Shown: piece after piece, positions 7,292-12,765 of the stretch | Numbering within the stretch: the first letter of the stretch is position 1 | Layout of the letters: every line of letters starts with the position of its first letter | NCBI GenBank assembly: GCA_000316135.1 | Contig: JH993971.1 | Location: 98,041 to 110,805 of the forward strand | Length of the DNA: 12,765 nt | Direction of reading: 5' to 3' | From: Trachipleistophora hominis | Lineage: Eukaryota > Microsporidia > Pleistophoridae | Made by a program: the position numbers and the translations under genes | The notes under the pieces: model-generated | What the model was told of the DNA's origin: nothing | Database searches by the model: none | Seen by the model: only the letters and a program-made list of their open reading frames with translations

Positions 7292-7615
7292 TTAATGATC
7301 ACTTTGTAAGTCCACCTCAGGCAAAAGGCTGCTATATTTCTTCATATGTTCACATAATAAGTTTGTTTTTTACCTAAAAGCATGTATATTTCTTTATAGC
7401 TCCACCTCATACCCACTCTTCTGATCCATCGGAACCGACCCTGACCACTGCCTTTGGTTCATTGATTTACTTGATATGTTCGTTGATTTTTTATTGCCTA
7501 TATACACTTTAATAGATTTTATAAAGTGCCTCCTCTGTAATTCTTTGTTCAAAAATTCCTTAATAGCGTTTTTATTTTTCTTCAACGGTTGTTTTTGAGT
7601 GTTTAATAATAATAT
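7292..7615 (-). pseudogene. Broken coding fragment carrying the MNQR tail segment
   Basis: A minus-strand frame is open from 7615 to a TAA at 7394-7396 (73 codons). It has no ATG before the internal MNQR, so it lacks a start. The peptide is rich in Lys/Asn/Gln (LKKNKNAIKEFLNKELQRR, then TNISSKSMNQRQWSGSVPMD), which looks like real protein. After the TAA the same register continues with another TAA and then MKKYSSLLPEVDLQSDH to a TAA at 7292-7294. The segment around 7420-7480 has a diverged homologue at 12108-12168 whose translation keeps the same residues, the strongest sign that this is old coding DNA. The family is not recognised. The open plus-strand frame over the same bases is considered a shadow. 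Confidence 0.45.
7419..7480 (-). repeat. Diverged repeat, copy 1 (MNQR segment)
   Basis: On the minus strand it starts with ATGAACCAAAGGC, followed by blocks GTGG, CA, GGTCGGT, GGA and CAGAA shared in order with 12108-12153. About three quarters of some 48 bases match by hand alignment. Upstream, the codons for T-x-I-S-S are also shared, with a 6-base length difference. Confidence 0.7.
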
Positions 7616-7944
7616 TTACTACGTCTACCACAAGTTATACTTTTAGCTATAAAACATAAAAATTATCAATCGTGTAACATTGCTGTTTTTACTACTCGAT
7701 CATCATCAAAAGCTTTATGACCAAAAGAATGAAAGGCGGGATTTTTAATAAGAGACGTTTACATAATCATATCCATATCGGATAACCCGCCAAGTTTTTT
7801 ATTACTCGTTTTTATTTATATCACAGTACAACAGTCATCCCACATAACATATATTACATTGTCATATACACGAATTAGAACTAAATAAGCTATTTTAAAT
7901 ACAATAAACGTGTTAAAAATAATCAAACACATACAACATTATCT
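7616..7944. other. Spacer with two GGCGGG motifs in inverted orientation
   Basis: This 329-base stretch separates the broken frame at 7292-7615 from the SmF stop codon. It has no supported gene. The notable content is GGCGGG at 7735-7740 and its inverse CCCGCC at 7786-7791. Confidence 0.5.
7735..7793. promoter_or_regulatory. Inverted pair of GGCGGG motifs
   Basis: GGCGGG at 7735-7740 (followed by ATTTTT) faces CCCGCCAA at 7786-7793, 45 bases apart. Read outward-in, both resemble the E2F/DP core TTGGCGGG. They could be a paired protein-binding site or the stem of a 57-base stem-loop. They lie downstream of SmF and upstream of the broken frame at 7615. Function is inference. Confidence 0.3.
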
Positions 7945-8193
7945 TTACTGTTCATTGCTAGGCACGTCCTCCATACTCTTTATATTATTACATCTAATAA
8001 CCATTTTTTTCAACTTACCTACCATCCGGCTTTCAACGAACTCGCTCACACTTGATACTTCAATGTTAAAGTTATCATCAAAGCCGTCTAACGTTCCCTC
8101 GTAATCTACGTTCCATTTCAGGGATATGCGTATTCTTTTACCTAGACGAGATTTAAGGAACTGTTTGGGATTCTCTTTTGTGGTTTCCTGCAT
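7945..8193 (-). CDS. Small nuclear ribonucleoprotein SmF
   Basis: SmF is one of seven Sm proteins that form the ring on the U1, U2, U4 and U5 snRNAs of the spliceosome. The 82-residue product aligns over its whole length with SmF. It has ENPKQFLKSRLGK at the N-terminal helix and strand 1, an Sm1 motif with LKWNVDYEGTLDGFDDNFN (residues 25-43), and an Sm2 motif VIRCNNI (residues 65-71). Cys replaces the usual Gly in Sm2, as is typical of SmF. The frame is open upstream to another ATG at 8286, but residues from there have no Sm counterpart. The ATG at 8193 has five C residues ending four bases before it and gives the normal SmF length, so I choose it. Its presence implies that the organism keeps a spliceosome. 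The polymerase kappa gene lies 290 bases upstream on the same strand. Confidence 0.93.
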   Translation of the reverse strand: MQETTKENPKQFLKSRLGKRIRISLKWNVDYEGTLDGFDDNFNIEVSSVSEFVESRMVGKLKKMVIRCNNIKSMEDVPSNEQ

Positions 8194-8197
8194 GTGA

Positions 8198-8202
8198 GGG
8201 GG
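8198..8202 (-). promoter_or_regulatory. CCCCC start-proximal element of SmF
   Basis: On the minus strand the sequence reads CCCCCTCACATG, matching the C-run arrangement at the cyclophilin start. It decides between the two in-frame ATGs in favour of 8193. Confidence 0.6.
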
Positions 8203-8258
8203 CTCGATTAGTGGTCCAAGGTTTTTGTTGAGACAGTGCAACAAAATCAACTTCCTGC

Positions 8259-8270
8259 TTGGCGGGAAAA
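8259..8270. promoter_or_regulatory. TTGGCGGGAAAA motif upstream of SmF
   Basis: This is an exact match to the textbook E2F/DP core (TTTCCCGCC on the other strand), 66 bases upstream of the chosen SmF start. If the longer SmF start were used it would be inside coding sequence, so its presence is a weak further argument for the short start. That a microsporidian E2F-like factor binds here is inference. Confidence 0.35.
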
Positions 8271-8483
8271 TAGTTGTAAATGACATGATATATAAAATTT
8301 AATGTTCTAAACACCAAAATCCAAGTTTATCGCAAATATTATGTATAAACATATCAATCTACATAAGAAAAATGGTTGAAACAAAAACTCGGCGTTAAGT
8401 ACGTAATTATTAGATTGTGATACAACATTGCTGTTTTTATATTAGAGGGTTTGTATTACAGCGGATCAACTTTGTCTTTTCTA

Positions 8484-10681
8484 TTATGATCGCTTTATCA
8501 CATTAAAATATCGCAGCAAATTTTTCTTATTTTTTCGCTCTTTCCAATCCAGACACATGTTGACATGGCTGTAAAAAAAGGTGTCACTCACATTTATGAA
8601 TACCCTTTGACATTCGATACATCGTTTTATATCCGTGCTCATTTTTCGTCTTCTGAAAAAAGAACTCTTTTTTGAGAATTTACTTAACGAAACGCCCAAC
8701 AAACGAATCTTTACATTGTGCTTGAACGCTTTTTCGCTGTTTTCTTTGCTCGTGCATCCATAACACGGCGTAATATTATCACTTTCTTGTATACACAACG
8801 TAGATACAGCTTCTTTGAGCAGCACAGAACATGTATCAAGTATTTGTATATCGTTACGCAATACACCACGTTGTCGTTTCACAATTGTCTTGTAATTTTC
8901 TGTTTTTACGGTTATTGTAACTATGGCTGCCTGTCCATCCTTTAGTCGTCGACCAAGGCTTTTGCATAACGACCATAACACGTCCATGAGCATTTTATAA
9001 TCATTTGTCTGGTTAAATGTTCGTGATTTGCCAATACTTACGTTTGATGGCATGCGGGAAGATCGCAACATGTCTTTAAAACTAGGTTGCTTGTACGACC
9101 TGGTACATTCTGATGATGCCCCATCAAAATGTGACAGACCATAAGACATCCTGAAAAGATTATGGAAACTTTTCTTTTTCATTACCAGGTATATGACATG
9201 CATGTGCGCATGCAGTTGCTCAATTGTGGTAATTTCCATGCTATTTTCAAGCAATATGCTCATTTTCGGACCAATACCTGTTATTTTTGTAATTTTCATG
9301 GGACTTAAGAATTTTTCTGTGCGTGATGAAAGAGTGGATTGTCCATTTGGTTTGTTTATCGTTGAGCATAGCTTGGATAAACCTCTGCATACTGATATTC
9401 CTGCACTAACGGTAAGCCCGATGTATTTTTTAATATGAGCACGAATAGCATTGACAAGCCGTTCAACGTTCGCAAAGGTGAGTGGAAGATTTTGTATTTT
9501 TTTTTGTGCTCGGCACATATTTGAAAGTGAGATGAGTTCTCATATGTTAGATGATTCGTTGCATCAGTAGCAACGGAAATATCGAGTAGTGAGCCAGGAC
9601 TTTCATTAATCTTCGGCAATGCAGATTTTCTATCCAAAAGGCTCCTTTTCACTCCATACGACTTATCCTCAACGTTATAATCTTTTATAAATATTTTATT
9701 TTCATTGCCTAATGAAAATAATTCCTCTCTTGTACACTTTGTCGTTTGAGAACACGTATCAAAAAAAAATTCATTTTGAGGATTCATCATTTCATTCTCG
9801 GTTTTAGTGGCAATAACATCTTCTTCTATCTTTGTTGCAGCTGTAGAAACCAGGTCTATATGCTTTTTCCCATCATTATATGTTTCGTTGGGTTTAATTT
9901 GCATTTTTTTCGCATCTTTTTCTTGCAAACCGATTGGTTTTTCTCCATTTTCTGTACTGTTTTGGTGGCTGTCAAATGAATCCGTAGTTCTTGTGTTACA
10001 ACTGAAATCATCCAAACCGTCGTTCAGTAAGCATTCACATCCCCTATCCCACTCACAGAAATACATATATCCTTTTCTCATTTTCTCCTCATCCATCACC
10101 AGTGAACACTCGTCTAGACCGTAGATTTCTATGTTCTCATCGAATTTCGCAAGCATGCCCATTACTCGCTCCGAAAAAATGTTGTATAATTCAAAGTTGC
10201 ATTTTCTAATTACAAGAGACGGACAAAGAGTACGTCCCTGATAACCAGGCATTCCTGATCGTATTCCATACTTTCTCGCATCATAATTAACAGCTGCCAG
10301 CATTGACATGCTGCCGACTGCAAGGGGACCGGATACAGGGTTAACGATCATTTCTACGCTGGCGTAAAATGCATCGATATCAATGTATATAAACACGTTG
10401 TTCAACATGTAATCGCTATCAAACAAGGCTGGCCAGGCTCTTATCAGCCGTTCTTTTTCTATCTGCACCATTTTATAGGCATATCTCAACTCATTATCCG
10501 TAAATTGAGCTATTTTTTCCTTTATAGCCCGTGCTCTTGTCCGTGTCATCTCTATTCTTTCCTCCTTCTTCGTATCAAATGCGTTCTCCTCGTCGTAATA
10601 CACTATGTTGCCAGCTATTAATTGTGAGCCGCTTATTTTATTTATGAAATCTTCTTCTCTATCAATCAAATTGTTGACCAT
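8484..10681 (-). CDS. Y-family DNA polymerase kappa, one frameshift at an A tract
   Basis: Pol kappa copies damaged DNA and extends mismatched primer ends in the nucleus. The first frame (from 10681) gives an N-clasp region (residues about 18-90), catalytic YIDIDAFYASVE (D101), AVGSMSML, ARKYGIRSGMPGY, and the second catalytic pair in GLDE (D190, E191), followed by a polar insert of about 190 residues. The second frame (to 8484) continues with LTVSAGISVCRGLSKLCS, NKPNGQ, a helix-hairpin-helix (KITGIGPKMS), the little finger (SIGKSRTF and onward) and, near the end, a UBZ-type zinc finger (C-x2-C, 14 residues, H-x3-C at 8553-8621) expected to bind ubiquitinated PCNA. The frames meet at nine A residues (9497-9505). 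One extra base there would give about 732 residues. All motifs are intact, so a sequencing error or slippage is more likely than a pseudogene. Confidence 0.9.
9497..9505 (-). other. A9 tract where the pol kappa frame changes
   Basis: The coding strand reads CAC then nine A residues then TAC. The upstream frame is needed up to this point and the frame one base back is needed after it. Downstream, the frame used before the tract carries on to 9356 with no polymerase homology. Possible causes: a base lost in the assembly, a strain-specific deletion, transcript slippage, or -1 ribosomal slippage on A-AAA-AAA. It falls at the end of the poorly conserved insert, just before the conserved segment beginning NVERLVNAIRAH. 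Confidence 0.8.
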
Positions 10682-10945
10682 TCAATAGAGAACCCCCATC
10701 ATGAAAAAATTTACGAATATATGAAGCTTACATAAACCATGAATTTTTTTTAAACGCAAATAGGTTTATCATTTATATTAGACATAAATATGCACTTTGC
10801 TGCATATTATTATGAATATCACACAACTTATATGTATTTTCTTTTTAATGAGTCTCTCGAAAAAAATCAAGAACCAAAGTGAAAATTAAAGTGTTTATTT
10901 TTGACAAATTACAATTTATTTTGGCATTTTGTAATGAAAAAATAA
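10682..10945. promoter_or_regulatory. Upstream region of pol kappa with a G5 element
   Basis: On the minus strand five G residues (10693-10697) lie 11 bases before the start codon, in the context GATGGGGGTTC, corresponding to the GGG variant of the microsporidian start-proximal element. The rest is AT-rich, with no other supported feature. Confidence 0.4.
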
Positions 10946-11227
10946 GGATTATCGTTTGATTACGAGTTTCTAGTTTATCACCATCCTAAAGAGGCAACCC
11001 AAGTTTTCCAGCAAATGTCACGCATAATTAATTAAAATTTTACAGAGAGGTATTTTTTAAGTAAAAGCTATTCAAAACAGAAAAATTACTTTTGTAATTG
11101 AAAAGTAGAATATCGAGATATATCGGATAAAAAAGATGGCAATCAAAGTTAGCACTACAGATATAAAATAGAAGTAAATCGCAAGATAAACGGGGTGTTA
11201 TTGCGTGTATTCAAAATAATCCTTTAA
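10946..11227 (+). pseudogene. Broken plus-strand reading frame
   Basis: One plus-strand register of 93 codons has only three internal stops (11033, 11099 and about 11150) before the TAA at 11225; about seven would be expected by chance. Its segments look like protein: FDYEFLVYHHPKEATQVFQQ, then NFTERYFLSKSYSKQKNY, then KVEYRDISDKKDGNQS, then YRYKIEVNRKINGVLL. There is no usable start and no recognised domain. It is followed 41 bases later, in a different frame, by the ORF at 11269, and the two could be parts of one decayed gene. Confidence 0.3.
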
Positions 11228-11228
11228 A

Positions 11229-11233
11229 CCCCC
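11229..11233 (+). promoter_or_regulatory. CCCCC run upstream of the 93-residue ORF
   Basis: AACCCCCATC at 11227-11236 is identical to the ten plus-strand bases at 10691-10700 next to the pol kappa start. Here it is 35 bases before the ATG at 11269, farther than usual for a microsporidian start element. Confidence 0.25.
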
Positions 11234-11268
11234 ATCTTCTTATTATAAGCAGACTGTTTGCAAGTAAA

Positions 11269-11550
11269 ATGATTGTTTTGTATCCTTTAATTTTTATCGT
11301 TTTCTCGATGAGAAAAAACGAAAATTTCATCTACAAGCCAGTACAAGAACTTAATGTTTCAAGATTATTTTGGCAACAAACGCTTTTTTGTACCGACAAC
11401 AAAAGACGTAAGTTTACCGCAAACTTCAATTGTTTTAATTTATATTTACAACTCAAATTGAGAAAAAATACGGAAAAAACAAATAGTGCTTTTCAAATGA
11501 TGTATATTGTGCAGATGAACGTGTTAATCTTGCAATACCGATCTAAATAA
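11269..11550 (+). CDS. Hypothetical 93-residue protein with a hydrophobic N-terminus
   Basis: An ATG opens 93 codons. Residues 1-14 (MIVLYPLIFIVFSM) are hydrophobic and followed by RKNE, as in a short signal peptide or N-terminal anchor with the positive side after it. The rest is polar and basic with four Cys (including TLFCTDNKRRK and NCFNL) and a weaker hydrophobic stretch near the end. No family is recognised. The ORF is the longest unassigned ATG-started frame outside the main genes, but one of this size is not rare by chance in AT-rich DNA. It might be a small secreted protein or the end of the broken frame at 10946-11227. Confidence 0.4.
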   Translation: MIVLYPLIFIVFSMRKNENFIYKPVQELNVSRLFWQQTLFCTDNKRRKFTANFNCFNLYLQLKLRKNTEKTNSAFQMMYIVQMNVLILQYRSK

Positions 11551-11614
11551 AAGAAAACGGCCGACAACCGCTAAAAGTAGGTATTAATTATTGTACAAAA
11601 TCGTTATGAAAATC

Positions 11615-11620
11615 AAAAAA
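11615..11620 (-). terminator. Pol III terminator T6 of tRNA-Ile
   Basis: On the minus strand six T residues begin two bases after the discriminator, the usual RNA polymerase III stop signal. Confidence 0.85.
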
Positions 11621-11621
11621 G

Positions 11622-11695
11622 TGCTTCTAGTGGGGATCGAACCCACGACCTTCGCGTTATTAGCACGACGCTCTAACCGACTGAGCTACAGAAGC
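11622..11695 (-). tRNA. tRNA-Ile (anticodon AAU)
   Basis: The minus strand folds into a complete cloverleaf without an intron. The acceptor GCTTCTG pairs with TAGAAGC (last pair G-T), D stem GCTC/GAGC, anticodon stem TCGTG/CGCGA with loop CTAATAA, five-base variable loop, T stem GTGGG/CCCAC with loop TTCGATC, and discriminator A (11622). The anticodon AAT (11659-11661) becomes IAU after deamination and reads AUU, AUC and AUA. The internal B box (GGTTCGATCCC) and A-box region are present for Pol III. The CCA end is not encoded, as expected in a eukaryote. Confidence 0.97.
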
Positions 11696-12107
11696 TTGCT
11701 ATCGCGAATGTTAGCAATTAATAATGTGCAAAACAAACATAAAAGTGCTTACAAAAATAAAAATTTGCTCATTTACTTGATAATATTTCAATCCTTAGGA
11801 TTGCGTCTTGTTTATATAATATAAATTCTAACATCCGATATAACAAGTGTATGCTTTACTTTGTATTTTGTTAAATGCCTTTAAACAATAAAGAGCATAA
11901 ACACTTTTTATCATTATTTTGAAATATTTACAGCGTTATTAATTTATATGATATGAAACGTATGCTAGATAAAAAAATCCGGATCTATATAGAAATTACT
12001 AGCTGCAAAGAATATTATTGTACTACATGTACTTTATCTAATGAGCCTTTTTTTTTAAAGCTAGTTTAATTATCAATTTCATATATAGTATGTAATCAAA
12101 CGTATTT
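11696..12107. other. AT-rich spacer upstream of tRNA-Ile
   Basis: About 410 bases with no supported gene or repeat on either strand. The tRNA promoter is internal, so no upstream element is needed. Confidence 0.6.
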
Positions 12108-12170
12108 TTCTGGTCCGCTGAGACCGACCATGGCCACCGGCCTTTGGTTCATGGAGGAAATTAGTGTTAT
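12108..12170 (-). pseudogene. Relic of the MNQR segment, copy 2, with a frameshift
   Basis: Minus-strand DNA reads TLISSMNQR and then loses frame through one extra base in the G/C-rich stretch after AAAGG. Past that base the original register gives WSVSADQKN and stays open to about 12063. This matches copy 1 (TNISSKSMNQR, W, SV, DQK) at the protein level despite base changes. The frame upstream is closed by a TAA near 12174. It is a short remnant of the same family, about 4.7 kb away. Confidence 0.5.
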
Positions 12171-12296
12171 TTAATATATTACATTCTAGTAAACCACAAG
12201 ATTTAAATTAATTAATCTCAATGCAAATAGAACTTAAATTAAAGTATTTTTTGTAGTATGTATAAAAAGCTTTGTTTTATACAATAGACACATACT

Positions 12297-12470
12297 TTAA
12301 ATTCGTATAAAAGAAAAGTAACTTATCAATTGCGATTCCATATGTGGTGGACATTCGTAAAACACATAAACGATCGTTCAAGTAAATGAAAACAATTTAC
12401 CATAACCACGTGCATTCAGATAATTTTCAAGGTACCGTCGCACAGATGGAATACCATAACTTGATGATAA
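12297..12470 (-). pseudogene. Possible relic reading frame, 57 codons with one TGA
   Basis: A minus-strand register runs from 12470 to a TAA at 12297-12299 with one stop (TGA at 12378-12380). The first part is protein-like and locally GC-richer: SYGIPSVRRYLENYLNARGY. The second contains YECPPHMESQLISYF. There is no start codon. Upstream in the same register, to the window edge, pieces such as TEVTYAIFTGEINDIIRIL occur between stops. If real it is the end of a decayed gene extending beyond 12765. The family is not recognised. Confidence 0.25.
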
Positions 12471-12765
12471 TTATACTTGATAAAAACTCTAACAATAAAG
12501 CGAATATATAATCATGAATTATTAAAGGGCCATCCAAAAAATGTGTAACTATCAGCTAACTACTTTAGTGGAAAGCATATTCGTTTTATCCGCGGATAAA
12601 AGTGTTTTTTAGGTCAAAACCTTCTCTTGATGCACTAATATTTTCCTAAGCTGTAAGTTGAATCAGACCAGAATCCGGATTATATCATTTATCTCGCCAG
12701 TAAAAATAGCGTAGGTAACCTCAGTTATATGTTTTACAGTAAAGCGTAAACTTTTTATCTTAACA
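12471..12765. other. Window end, no supported gene
   Basis: AT-rich, with only broken minus-strand fragments. It includes the palindrome at 12584-12601. Confidence 0.5.
12584..12601. repeat. 18-bp perfect palindrome
   Basis: TTTTATCCGCGGATAAAA is its own reverse complement, with a CCGCGG centre that is unusual in this AT-rich spacer. It could be a dimer-binding site or a cruciform. No gene start is nearby. Confidence 0.7.

Noticed and set aside
7195..7509. Plus-strand frames with a Pro/Ser/Thr stalk followed by a hydrophobic run
   Set aside because: These looked like a membrane protein at first. The minus-strand register keeps its residues between the two repeat copies across indels, so it is more likely the coding strand.
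9356..9496. Tail of the first pol kappa frame after the A tract
   Set aside because: It has no similarity to the polymerase, while the other frame over the same bases carries conserved motifs.
9400..9600. Intron as the cause of the pol kappa frame change
   Set aside because: I see no GTAAGT-like donor or branch/acceptor pair at suitable positions, and both frames are coding right up to the A tract.
8718..10124. Plus-strand frames within pol kappa
   Set aside because: They are antisense shadows of a conserved gene, with non-ATG or arbitrary starts.
11591..11824. 77-codon plus-strand frame
   Set aside because: It is the familiar false protein read antisense through a tRNA gene (GIEPTTFALLARRSNRLSYRS-like reading).
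1..12765. CRISPR array, insertion sequence, complete transposon, rRNA
   Set aside because: No regularly spaced repeats, terminal inverted repeats with a transposase frame, or rRNA sequence were found.

Overview
The window looks like nuclear DNA of a small AT-rich eukaryote, most probably a microsporidian. By eye the background is roughly 30% GC. All recognisable genes read without an obvious intron. Several start codons are preceded within about 4 to 20 bases by a C- or G-run, the CCC/GGG-type element typical of microsporidian starts (best at the cyclophilin and SmF genes). The genes are eukaryotic: a cyclophilin A-type prolyl isomerase, the spliceosomal SmF protein, a Y-family DNA polymerase of the kappa type, and an intronless tRNA-Ile(AAU) with a Pol III T-run. 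The genus cannot be told from this sequence.

Layout. 1-3100: no intact gene, but several patches of protein-like reading frame broken by stops and frameshifts. The clearest is on the minus strand at 1390-1778 and has the shape of a type I membrane protein. Two further patches, near 660-1350 and 2050-2640, share short similar sequence. 3122-3346 (+): a possible small lysine-rich ORF overlapping the next gene. 3312-4580 (+): an unrecognised 422-residue protein with a charged hexapeptide repeat. 5045-5539 (-): cyclophilin. 5987-7615: no intact gene, but broken minus-strand frames, including a membrane-protein-like piece. 7945-8193 (-): SmF. 8484-10681 (-): DNA polymerase kappa, complete except for one frameshift at a 9-base A tract. 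10946-11550 (+): a broken reading frame followed by a possible 93-residue ORF. 11622-11695 (-): tRNA-Ile. 11696-12765: no intact gene, with two small broken patches.

Four unrelated housekeeping functions (protein folding, splicing, translesion DNA synthesis, translation) are separated by long spacers that seem to hold gene debris, unlike the gene-dense arrangement of compact microsporidia. The best evidence that the debris is real is a pair of diverged copies of one short coding segment, at about 7420-7480 and 12108-12168. Both read on the minus strand as an M-N-Q-R ... S-V ... D-Q-K tail, the second with a 1-base frameshift. I found no CRISPR, insertion sequence or complete transposon. Open-frame length alone is weak evidence at this base composition (stops are expected about every 12 codons), so most debris calls carry low confidence.
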